Positions 5,745 to 13,742 of a stretch of DNA of 22,797 nucleotides are shown here, piece by piece. The number at the start of each line of letters is the position of its first letter. The stretch's first letter is position 1. A model generated the notes under the pieces. That model made no database searches. It had not been told where the DNA came from and saw only the letters and a list, made by a program, of their open reading frames with translations. This DNA is from a virus. The stretch is from the IMG/VR virus record IMGVR_UViG_3300024520_004462, positions 1 to 22,797 of that record; one strand, 5' to 3'. The position numbers and the translations under genes are program-made.

Positions 5745-8700
5745 GCGCTCCGCACAGCTTCGATCTCGTGCGCCAGCTCGCCGGCAAAGCGCGGGATGAT
5801 CGATCACGTAGAGGTGCAGAATCGATGCGTCGGGAGGGCAACATTTCCCCCAGCGCAGAACAGGGTTCGGCGGGCACTGCGAGAGGGGGGCTCGAGCTCA
5901 GCAAGGCAGCCCAGGGGAGCGCAGCAGGCAGCCCAGGGCGAAACAGGGAGCTCGCCAAGGGCTCGACGAGGCCCCCGGGCGCAGCGACCCCGCCCCCCCA
6001 GCTCGAGCTCAGAAAGGGCAGGGGGCAGCGGGGACCCCATAGGCCGCCCGCTGTGCTCCCGGCCCCGCACGCTGCGACCCTCCAGCGCCGCAGGGGCCCT
6101 TTTGGATATCCGAATGGCCAGAATAGGCACGGGGGGACCACCTACCGCCCCGAAAATTTCGGAAAGGCGGCGCAGCCGAGGGAGTGGATAACGCTCCGAG
6201 GCTCTGACGGCACCGCGCGGCGCATGATGCAGGTCGATGCGGACCCGGCGGCCCTCGCGGAGGCGATGGCGAAGGCCCGTGGGCGCGCGAAGGGCGGAAA
6301 GTACACCTCGCGGAAGTGGAATCCGCGGAAGAACAAGGGCAAGGGCGGTTGGGACTACAGCTACCGTCACGACGGGAAGAAGCACGCGCGCCGGCGCAAG
6401 AAGGAAGCGGAGAGCCGGCAGCTGGGTCTGTTCGGCCGTCCGGTGGCTCCGGAGCCGGCGAAGGAAGAGCCGACGGCTCGGCGCGAGGAGAAGCCGGAGG
6501 CGGTTATCCAGCCTGGTGCTGTTGCGACGGCGGTGGCCCATGCGGTGGCGCCGCTCGATCTGCCTCCTGCGGTGAAGAACGCGGCTCGGCGCGTGGCGGC
6601 GAGCATCGCGCACATCCTGGCCGGTGCTCTTGGCCAGGTCTTCACGGTCAAGGTGTCGAACTACCGCTCGCAGGCGGATCGCCGCTGGATGAAGGGGGCG
6701 GAGCTCAAGTACCGGGTCACCGGGAAGACCACGGGTCAGTATGGCGGGCTCGAGGTGGAGCCGGTCGAGGGGACCAGGGGCCCGAAGGGGACGCTACACA
6801 TTCGACCGGCGAGCGGCGGCGACGTCGAAAAGGCCGCGATGCTCATGCTGTACGCCCAGGATGCGATCGGCGGGCACACGACCGGCCACCCGATCGATGT
6901 GCTGTCGGTGGCGGAGGCTCCGGCGCTGGGGCTCGAGACGCTCGAGGCTGAGCCGGGTGAGCCTGGGCCGCCGGCCGCCAAGCGGGAGAGCTTCGAGGCG
7001 CAAAAGCGCCGGGGCGCCACGCATACGTGGAGGGATGCGCTCAGCGAGGACCAGGCCCGCGCGGTCGCGAAGCACCCCGATGCCAAGTACCGCACGCAGG
7101 ACGGGACCCACGAGCGGGCGATGGAGCACGCCGAGAAGCTGGCCGAGCGCCTACGCGCGAATGGCATCAAGGGCGCGAAGGCGTGGGGCAAGAAGGACGT
7201 CCGCGTGTACGTGGGCCGGCAGTACCTCGCGATCGGCATGGACGGCACGGTCAAGGAGACGCAGCGAGGCAGACAGGTCTTCAGCCTTGGAGGGCTCTAC
7301 CCGAGCCAGCGCAAGGGCTTCCAGGCCGCTCGAGCTGCGCACCGTGACTGGCATCTCGCGGCGATGGCGAACTTGCGCAGGGAGCGTGAGAGCAACTTCG
7401 AGACGATGCCGGATTCCGTCGCCGAGGTCACCGAGGGCAGGGCCGCAGGCGCGAAGGAGGCCCGAGAGGACCATTGGACCGCCGAGATGCTGGCCAGCTA
7501 TCTCCGCCAGGTCGGGGCGCCGATCAACGCCTTCGACGCCGGGCATCAAGAGGGTCTGCGCGAGCAGGTTGCCAAGAACGAGGCGCAGGGAGGCCCGAGC
7601 GACGCTGGGGGGATTGGCCGAGGGGATGCGCCGGCGGATCCCACGCGCGAGCCTGGCCGTGGCGATCTCAGCGCTGGCGAGTTTGCGGCGATCATGGGCC
7701 GCAGCGAGACCACGGGGAGGGCCGACGAGCGGGCGATCATTCAGAAGCTCGCCGAGGCGGTGCGTGCGATGGCGCCGCAGGCGGCTGCGATCGCGGCCAT
7801 CCGAGCTCGCGGGGGCGACGCCTTCCCGACGCAGGAGCTCGCCGACAAGACGCGGGAGGCTGCCGAGGGTCGCATCATACGCGAGCACGGCATCACGGAC
7901 GGCCGGCTGCTCGGCTGGTTCTGGGATGCGGCTGAGCGCCCCAGCAACTTCGAGACGATGCCGGAGGCCGAGGACGCCCGGCTCGCCGCGGAGGTGGAAG
8001 GCCGGCGTGCTGCTGCGCGCGAGGACAAGCCTTACCGGGTCTTCTCAACGCCCGGCTACCGCGATCCGTCTGCTGCCCACGAGAAGGCGACGAAGATTCG
8101 GTCCCAGGGGGGCCAGTCCGTTCGTGTGGACAAAAAGGGTGCCCAGTGGGTTGTGGGCTACACCGCAAAAGGCCCTTTGCACGCCGAGCTCGCGGAGCGG
8201 CCGAGCAACTTTGAGACGATGCCGGAAGCGCAGCGGCGCGACGCGGCGGCGGTGCTGGAAACCGCTGGGGCGCCTTCGGCGCTCGCGGAGGCTTTCGGGC
8301 CGCGGGTTAAGAGCGGATTCAAGACCAAGAAAGCGGCCAGCGCCTATGCGAAGCAAGTAGATAAGGAGGGGCGCCGGACGGCTGAGCCGGCGTTCCGCGC
8401 GAAGGACGTGCGGGTCGAGGGCAAGCGCGGCGCCTGGACGGTGCATTACGAGGCGGAGGCGTATGACCGGCCTCCGCCTGCGGTGCTGCCAGCGCCGAGC
8501 GCGAAGATCACACCCGAGGGGATGGACGCGGAGGCGAAGGCTTTGGCGGCGGAGCTCGGGCTCGAGGACCGGGTGACGGCTCATGACGGGCACGACCACG
8601 CGCTCTTTGGGCGTAGCATCATCGTGAGCGTGCGGAGCGAGGGCAAGGCGATCCACGACGGGCGCGAGCTCCTGGCGAAGCTGCGCGAGCGGTGGAAGGT

Positions 8701-11700
8701 CTGGGGTCCGGTGAACTACCTCGAGGTGCGGATGGGAGCCTCCGCCGGTGGGAGCAGCGGCTATCCAGACGGCACGATTCTCAGCCTGGTGGTCCGGCCC
8801 GACCTCGAGCGGGATTCTGACCTCGAGCGCCCTACCCTCCGCCCGGACGCTGAGCGCGGGTTGGCGCCGGGGGACCGCGCGCGCGGCACGGCTCTGGTTG
8901 AGCGGCTCGAATCGGAGCGCTCCCTAACCGCCGAGGAGGCAAAGGCCCGGCTGGCTGCGCTGCTCGAGGGGCTGACCGATGACGAGAAGATCCAGAAGAT
9001 GGGCAGCGCTTCCGTCGTGGACGGCAAGCGGGTTTATAGCTGGTGGGGGTGGTCGGACCGGCAGGCGCACAAGGCTGTTGCTGATCTGATCGCGAGTGGC
9101 GACCTCCAGGCCATCTATGCGGCGAAGCTCGCGAGTAATCGCTCGTCAAACCGAGCCAAGGCGCGGATCAAGGAACTCACCGGCAAGAACCGCTCGCGGC
9201 TCTATGCAGGTGATGAGGGCTACGCGGAATGGGCGCGGTTGAGCGGGATCGTCGGCCTGTTTCGCGGCATCCAGCAGTCGCTCATAGCCGCTCTCGATCG
9301 GCCGCCGCCAGTGGTGGAGCCCGAAGCGGTGGCCGAGTCGGACGAGGATTTCGCCGACAGGATGGAAGAGGACGAGGACGAGCTCGCGGACCGTGCGGAG
9401 GCCTACGGCGAGCCGCCGCCCGCCGAGGATGACGCCCCGCCCGGCTTTTACGAGGCGATGGGGCAGCCCGGCGCGAACGATCCGAAGCCCCCGGGTTGGG
9501 ACCGGATGCCGAGCGGCGGCGCCGGAGTAGACCGGGGCGTGACCTCGGGTCAGTCGTCGATACCCCGCGCGAAGCTCCTGCGGGAGCTCGCCAGCTGGCC
9601 GGCGGCGATTGGATATCCGCTGGACCGGCCGGGTGTGCGCGAAGCGCTCGCGGCGGGGCATATCGCCGGCGAGGAGCATCGCGGCGAGCTCCACGGGGCC
9701 TACAGAACGGACAAGGGCTCAAACTGGCTGGCCGAGCAGGCCGAGGCGAAGGCCGCGGACGCCAAGGCGGTGATCGAGGAGGCGAAGGCCGCAGCGGAGG
9801 CGAAGCTCGAGGACGCCAAGGCCGTGCTCGAGGAGGCCAAGCCGCCGGTCCCGAAGCTCAAGCCGATCTGGGAGGTGGTCAGCGCGGATCGAGACGGCAA
9901 GCCCACTGAGCGCTACTGGAAGCTCGACAGGATCCGCTGGCCGGGCCTCGTGGTCTGGGACCACGGCAAGTCTGGGCGGGGCGGTCGGTACGAGGTGAGC
10001 TCGATCAGCCACGGCGGGGTCGTCGAGGGCCAGGGGTTCCGGTTCCGGAACATGCGCCAGGTGGCCGAGCATCTCGCGACCGTCAAGGTGACGCGCGAGG
10101 TGGCCGAAGCTCCGGCCAGCAGGGTCGTGTCCGACCCCGAGCAGTGGCCGGGCGCGGTCGCGCAGCGGAAGGAAGAGGACGAGTACGCGCGGCGGAACCG
10201 GGTCCGCGCGGCGATCACCCAGGAGGACCGGGGCAAGTACCCGGCCGACGTCATCGAGGAGGCCGAGGCGATCGGCTTCCGGCCGGACAAGGTGCTCGAG
10301 CTCCGCGCGATGAGCGAGCGGGAGGAGGCGGACTACGGCCGCAAGATGCGCCGCGGCATGCGCGAGGAAGAGGCGCAATACCAGCGCGAGCAGATGGCGC
10401 CGGCGCAGCGGCGCGACGCCGCGGCGGTGGCGGGCGGCGCGGCGCCGAAGCCCTCGAGCTCGAAGTCTCCCTATGTGCGCGCGGACGAGCAGATCCACCG
10501 GGCGCTCCGCACGACGGGCAAGAACACCGGCGACGGTGGCAAGGTGCTCGAGGGCGGGCACGCGGCGATCGACTCCGCGCTGGCCGATGCGAAGAGCGCG
10601 ATCGACAAGCTGGCCGCCACCGGCGAGGTCAACCATCTGGCCCGGCTGACGACCGGACTGAAGAGCAGCCGCGTGGGCGCCGGTGCCAACGGGGTCGTAC
10701 ACAAGAAGATCCGAGAGCACGCGGAGAAGGCGCTCGCAGGGATGCAGAGCGGCGCCGCGGCGAAGCGCCTGCGGGAGTCGCCGAAGGACGCAGCAAACGC
10801 GATGGCGCTCGAGCCGTACACCAAGGCCAAGGAGCTCGCGCGCGATCTCCGCGGCGGCGCGCGCGGCGATCACGCCAAATTCGAGGCCGTGCGGAGCCAG
10901 CTCGCCAGCCAGGTGGCCACGGTCCAAGCGGCCGGGGCGCTCAAGGGTGCGCAGGAATACGCGAAGCTCGTGAAGCGCATGGGCGAGATGGTGAGCGCGA
11001 TCGGCAAGGGCGCCGACGCGCACGGCAAGGAAGTGATCGCGAGCCTCGCCGGCCTCTTCGATGACGCCGGCCGCGCCGTCTATCGGCACTACACGGAGAA
11101 GCCCAAGGCCCCGGCGCCGATGGAGCAGGCCCAGGTCAAGGCTCTACACAGCGTGAGGCGCGGGCAGACTATCCAGGTCAACGGCAAGGCCCGCGTGGTG
11201 AAAAACACCGTAGGCGGCGGCCGTTCGGTGAGCGCCCACGATACGGGCTTTCAGACGACCACGGTCTATTTCAAGGACGGGTCCAGGGTTTCCCTGGCGC
11301 ACAACTCGCGCGTGCCTCTTTTCGGGGCAGGCGATGAGGCAGGCACTCCGGCGTCGGTGAGCATCGCCACGGCGGCGAGCCGCGCGAAGCTGACGGCGAA
11401 GGCCAACCAGGAGGCCAACCAGGCGAAGGCCAAGGCACGCCGCGCGAAGGAGGCCAGGTATCGGGAGGTGTCGCAGCGCGCCTCGGCGAAGCTCAAGGAG
11501 AAGCGCGAGCAGGTCGAGACCGAGGCTAAGCTCGAGGCGCTCCGGCGCAAGACGTCGAAGCCGAAGAGCGCGAAGGAGCGCACGGTCTCGATGGGATTCG
11601 AGAACGAGGCATTTTCGCTCACGCCCCAGGCGCGCGCGGAGTCGTTCGGCGCGTTCGTGCCGGATCCGGTCGACACGCAAGAGTCGATGTTCGGGGGCAA

Positions 11701-12994
11701 GCCAGCGCCGAAGGCTCCGGCCGAGCCCGCGACGGCCGAGCCCGATCATCGAGCGGTGCTCGGCGATGACGGGCTGACCGATCACCAGCGCGAGCGGAAG
11801 GAAAAGAAGCGGCGCAAGGCCACGCGGCTGCGCGCGGAAGCGGAAGGGCAGTGGGCCTCCTCGGGAGCCCAGGTCCGGCATATCCCGATGGGGCAGCCGA
11901 TCCTCATGGGCCACCACAGCCAGCGGAAGCACCAGCGCGCGATCGAGCGAGCTCAGAGCCTCTCGTCCAAGGCTGCGGCGACGTTCCGTGAGGCCGAGAA
12001 CGCTGCGAGCTCCGTGGAGTCGGGCAACCATGTGGTGAGCTCGGACGATCCCGATGCGGTCTCCGCGCTCAAGGTGAAGCTCGCGGGGCTCGAGGCGCAG
12101 CGCGCGCGCATCAAGGCCTACAACAAGGGCAAGAAGAAGGACCCCAACCCCTGGGGCCACAGCGAGACCAAGCGGGAGGAGGGGGTGCTCTACCGGCATC
12201 CGAGCTACATGCTCAGCAACCTCGGCGCGACCATCCGCAACACGAAGAAGCGGATCGAGAAGCTCGAGCGCGCGGCGGCCCTGGCCCCGCGCCCCGACAT
12301 CGTGGGGGACGGCTTCACGATCGAGGAGGACAAGGAAGCGAACCGGATCCGGTTCCACTTCCACGCGGGCAAGCCGAGCAAGGCCATTATCCAGAAGATG
12401 AAGCGCAACGGGTTCCGGTTCTCGAGGCGCGAGGAGGCTTGGCAGAGGCACCTCAACACGCAGGGCCGGTACGCCACGCAGCAGATGGCCAAGGAGATAT
12501 TCGGCTACGATCCCGATGCGGGTAAGGTGTCGAAGAGCAGGAGAGCGGCGATGGACGAACTTAGGAAGGCGGAGGAAGGTCCGTACATCGGGAAGCGGGG
12601 CGGATTCTGGAAAGATGCGAGGCACACGATCCCGTATAAGCGGAGAGACCACGTGGCTCGGCTCAAGAAGCGCGAGGCGAGGCACCAGAAGAAGAGCTCG
12701 AAGCCGAGCAAAAAGCGTTCGTTGGTGCAGCGAATGTTTGGGAAGAAGCCGGACGCCATTGATGCGCTGAGTTCGCTCGGGCACAGCCAGCACGCGGCCG
12801 ATTTGAGGTCTGGTACGCGCCATCATGAACGCCAGCTCGCGCAGCACGGCAATCACCAGCTCGTGGCGACCACGCCCCAGGGCAAGGTCTGGGGATCGAG
12901 GAAGCACAAGGATACTGACGTACACCCGAGGCACCGGATCGACTCGCTTGAGGCGCTCCAGGTCGCGCCTCGGATTCTCTCGAGGAATAGGTGA
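5741..12994 (+). CDS. Giant polyvalent-type protein, 2417 aa, with DUF3560 domain
   Basis: Starts at GTG 5741 in a GTGA overlap with the upstream stop. Order of parts: low-complexity linker (1-130); KYTSRK...GGWDYSY module (187-208); QLGLFG (227-232); three related small alpha/beta modules (about 430-910) interleaved with three SNFETMP linkers (551, 735, 822); acidic Pro-rich linker; Ala/Lys/Glu coiled coil (about 1330-1370); further helical regions; a DUF3560 domain (about 2010-2180) with the hallmark IPMGQPILMGHHS at 2048-2060; a module with GFRFSR...AWQRHL (2224-2238), often found beside DUF3560; and a GPYIGKRGG block (2280-2299). DUF3560 and large multi-domain chains are typical of 'polyvalent proteins' of phages and conjugative elements, which are thought to enter the host with the DNA and act early, for example against defences. 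No enzyme active site is recognised. Its position among head genes supports virion packaging by inference. Confidence 0.9.
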   Translation: MSAPHSFDLVRQLAGKARDDRSRRGAESMRREGNISPSAEQGSAGTARGGLELSKAAQGSAAGSPGRNRELAKGSTRPPGAATPPPQLELRKGRGQRGPHRPPAVLPAPHAATLQRRRGPFGYPNGQNRHGGTTYRPENFGKAAQPREWITLRGSDGTARRMMQVDADPAALAEAMAKARGRAKGGKYTSRKWNPRKNKGKGGWDYSYRHDGKKHARRRKKEAESRQLGLFGRPVAPEPAKEEPTARREEKPEAVIQPGAVATAVAHAVAPLDLPPAVKNAARRVAASIAHILAGALGQVFTVKVSNYRSQADRRWMKGAELKYRVTGKTTGQYGGLEVEPVEGTRGPKGTLHIRPASGGDVEKAAMLMLYAQDAIGGHTTGHPIDVLSVAEAPALGLETLEAEPGEPGPPAAKRESFEAQKRRGATHTWRDALSEDQARAVAKHPDAKYRTQDGTHERAMEHAEKLAERLRANGIKGAKAWGKKDVRVYVGRQYLAIGMDGTVKETQRGRQVFSLGGLYPSQRKGFQAARAAHRDWHLAAMANLRRERESNFETMPDSVAEVTEGRAAGAKEAREDHWTAEMLASYLRQVGAPINAFDAGHQEGLREQVAKNEAQGGPSDAGGIGRGDAPADPTREPGRGDLSAGEFAAIMGRSETTGRADERAIIQKLAEAVRAMAPQAAAIAAIRARGGDAFPTQELADKTREAAEGRIIREHGITDGRLLGWFWDAAERPSNFETMPEAEDARLAAEVEGRRAAAREDKPYRVFSTPGYRDPSAAHEKATKIRSQGGQSVRVDKKGAQWVVGYTAKGPLHAELAERPSNFETMPEAQRRDAAAVLETAGAPSALAEAFGPRVKSGFKTKKAASAYAKQVDKEGRRTAEPAFRAKDVRVEGKRGAWTVHYEAEAYDRPPPAVLPAPSAKITPEGMDAEAKALAAELGLEDRVTAHDGHDHALFGRSIIVSVRSEGKAIHDGRELLAKLRERWKVWGPVNYLEVRMGASAGGSSGYPDGTILSLVVRPDLERDSDLERPTLRPDAERGLAPGDRARGTALVERLESERSLTAEEAKARLAALLEGLTDDEKIQKMGSASVVDGKRVYSWWGWSDRQAHKAVADLIASGDLQAIYAAKLASNRSSNRAKARIKELTGKNRSRLYAGDEGYAEWARLSGIVGLFRGIQQSLIAALDRPPPVVEPEAVAESDEDFADRMEEDEDELADRAEAYGEPPPAEDDAPPGFYEAMGQPGANDPKPPGWDRMPSGGAGVDRGVTSGQSSIPRAKLLRELASWPAAIGYPLDRPGVREALAAGHIAGEEHRGELHGAYRTDKGSNWLAEQAEAKAADAKAVIEEAKAAAEAKLEDAKAVLEEAKPPVPKLKPIWEVVSADRDGKPTERYWKLDRIRWPGLVVWDHGKSGRGGRYEVSSISHGGVVEGQGFRFRNMRQVAEHLATVKVTREVAEAPASRVVSDPEQWPGAVAQRKEEDEYARRNRVRAAITQEDRGKYPADVIEEAEAIGFRPDKVLELRAMSEREEADYGRKMRRGMREEEAQYQREQMAPAQRRDAAAVAGGAAPKPSSSKSPYVRADEQIHRALRTTGKNTGDGGKVLEGGHAAIDSALADAKSAIDKLAATGEVNHLARLTTGLKSSRVGAGANGVVHKKIREHAEKALAGMQSGAAAKRLRESPKDAANAMALEPYTKAKELARDLRGGARGDHAKFEAVRSQLASQVATVQAAGALKGAQEYAKLVKRMGEMVSAIGKGADAHGKEVIASLAGLFDDAGRAVYRHYTEKPKAPAPMEQAQVKALHSVRRGQTIQVNGKARVVKNTVGGGRSVSAHDTGFQTTTVYFKDGSRVSLAHNSRVPLFGAGDEAGTPASVSIATAASRAKLTAKANQEANQAKAKARRAKEARYREVSQRASAKLKEKREQVETEAKLEALRRKTSKPKSAKERTVSMGFENEAFSLTPQARAESFGAFVPDPVDTQESMFGGKPAPKAPAEPATAEPDHRAVLGDDGLTDHQRERKEKKRRKATRLRAEAEGQWASSGAQVRHIPMGQPILMGHHSQRKHQRAIERAQSLSSKAAATFREAENAASSVESGNHVVSSDDPDAVSALKVKLAGLEAQRARIKAYNKGKKKDPNPWGHSETKREEGVLYRHPSYMLSNLGATIRNTKKRIEKLERAAALAPRPDIVGDGFTIEEDKEANRIRFHFHAGKPSKAIIQKMKRNGFRFSRREEAWQRHLNTQGRYATQQMAKEIFGYDPDAGKVSKSRRAAMDELRKAEEGPYIGKRGGFWKDARHTIPYKRRDHVARLKKREARHQKKSSKPSKKRSLVQRMFGKKPDAIDALSSLGHSQHAADLRSGTRHHERQLAQHGNHQLVATTPQGKVWGSRKHKDTDVHPRHRIDSLEALQVAPRILSRNR
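6299..6364 (+). other. KYxSRK...GGWxYxY module, copy in the giant protein
   Basis: Residues 187-208 read KYTSRK, a lysine/asparagine insert, then GGWDYSY. It matches the module at 3822-3875 in spacing and aromatic positions and is followed by a run of lysines and arginines. Confidence 0.6.
7391..8224 (+). repeat. Three SNFETMP repeats in the giant gene
   Basis: The heptapeptide SNFETMP is encoded at 7391-7411, 7943-7963 and 8204-8224 (residues 551, 735 and 822). The second and third copies extend to ERPSNFETMPEA. They separate or flank small modules of similar pattern (glycine-rich start, Ala-rich helix, then a VRV...W/Y-V strand pair), so the region looks built by duplication. Confidence 0.75.
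9758..9841 (+). repeat. Coiled-coil repeat DAKAV(I/L)EEAK, two copies
   Basis: DAKAVIEEAK (9758-9787) and DAKAVLEEAK (9812-9841) are 18 codons apart inside an Ala/Lys/Glu-rich segment, residues 1340-1367 of the giant protein. This probably forms a single long helix or coiled coil acting as a spacer. Confidence 0.6.
12578..12637 (+). other. GPYIGxRGG...HTIPY module, giant-protein copy
   Basis: Residues 2280-2299 of the giant protein read GPYIGKRGGFWKDARHTIPY. This is a diverged copy of the block found at 15024-15092 and 21938-22006. It is preceded by an acidic/basic run and followed by a strongly basic stretch. Confidence 0.65.
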
Positions 12995-13686
12995 GCGGAA
13001 AGTCCCAGCGCGCTCCGGCGCAGCGCCGGATGCGCGGCAAGCTCACCGTCATCAACGGCGAGGGCGGGCCGCGCGTGGCGAAGATCCGCAAAAAGAAGCG
13101 CGATGACGAGGACGACATGGCGGAAAAGAGCGAGGCTAGTGCCCCGTTGATCGTACCTGTTGACAGGCTCCGCTTTCGGGGCAGGGCGGCGCTCGTGAGG
13201 GCGCACCTGCATAGCTTCGGTGAGCTCAAGAAAAAGCTCCCGTTTTCGGCGCTTCCGCTTACGGCGCCGACGCACGGACCAGCCCCGGTTTGGGAACGTC
13301 AGCCTACCCCGGATTTCGCGGATATCTACTTCCAGCCCGAGAGTGACGAGCGCAACAAGCTCCAGCGGGAACAGCGGCGCAATCGGCGGATGGCCAATGC
13401 GGCGCGTAACGCTGGGATTTCGTCGTTTCACGGCGAGACACACGACGGCGAGCCCGAGCTCCGCTACGACCCCGAGACCACGCTCAACGTAGCGGCAACG
13501 TATGGCCAGGCGCCGGGGCGTAAGCAGCGGACGGCGCTGGTCGTCCCGAAGCGGATGGACCGCCTCGCGGCCGGCACGACAGACCAGGGCTCGACATACA
13601 AGGACGACCCCGATGAGGACGAGGATGAGAAGCGCGAGCGCAGGCTGCGCTTTGTTTCGCGACGTCCGACTCGGCGAATTGAATGA
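12991..13686 (+). CDS. Basic phage protein of unknown function, 231 aa
   Basis: Starts at GTG 12991, overlapping the giant gene's stop as GTGA, with GAGG at 12982-12985 as ribosome binding site. The N-terminus is strongly basic (RAPAQRRMRGK, then KIRKKKR). It is followed by a mixed central part with VPVDRLRFRGRAALVRAHLHS, then a charged helix (KLQREQRRNRRMANAARNAG). The C-terminus has an acidic cluster DDPDEDEDEK directly before an arginine-rich end. No known domain is recognised. The charge pattern would suit nucleic-acid or protein binding, but that is only a guess. The short basic QRR segments resemble linkers of the neighbouring giant protein, which supports a common origin or co-function. 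Confidence 0.8.
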   Translation: MSGKSQRAPAQRRMRGKLTVINGEGGPRVAKIRKKKRDDEDDMAEKSEASAPLIVPVDRLRFRGRAALVRAHLHSFGELKKKLPFSALPLTAPTHGPAPVWERQPTPDFADIYFQPESDERNKLQREQRRNRRMANAARNAGISSFHGETHDGEPELRYDPETTLNVAATYGQAPGRKQRTALVVPKRMDRLAAGTTDQGSTYKDDPDEDEDEKRERRLRFVSRRPTRRIE

Positions 13687-13733
13687 GCTCGATCGTTGAC
13701 GTGGGCGCAGCCCTCGCGCACCTTCGCAGGTAG
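13683..13733 (+). CDS. Possible 16-codon micro-ORF coupling two genes
   Basis: An ATG at 13683 overlaps the preceding TGA as ATGA and opens 16 codons (MSSIVDVGAALAHLRR) before a TAG at 13731. The AGGAAG ribosome binding site of the next gene follows at once. It may be a leader that hands ribosomes on, a decayed gene start, or chance. Confidence 0.25.
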   Translation: MSSIVDVGAALAHLRR

Positions 13734-13742
13734 GAAGAACGT

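Noticed and set aside
5880-6140. Possible frameshift near homopolymer G and C runs in the first part of the giant gene
   Set aside because: The frame stays open, and the PPAVLPAP linker encoded here (from 6044) recurs in the same frame near 8471, so the reading frame appears correct.
6741-8360. Plus-strand open frame of 539 codons in another frame of the giant gene
   Set aside because: Arg/Ser-rich shadow with no domain; the main frame contains the repeated SNFETMP peptide three times, which proves the frame.
9719-11089. Minus-strand open frame of 456 codons
   Set aside because: Antisense shadow of the coiled-coil part of the giant gene; no ribosome binding site or domain seen.
11144-12934. 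Long minus-strand open frame opposite the DUF3560 region
   Set aside because: The plus-strand frame carries the recognisable DUF3560 signature; the antisense product is Arg/Leu-rich and featureless.
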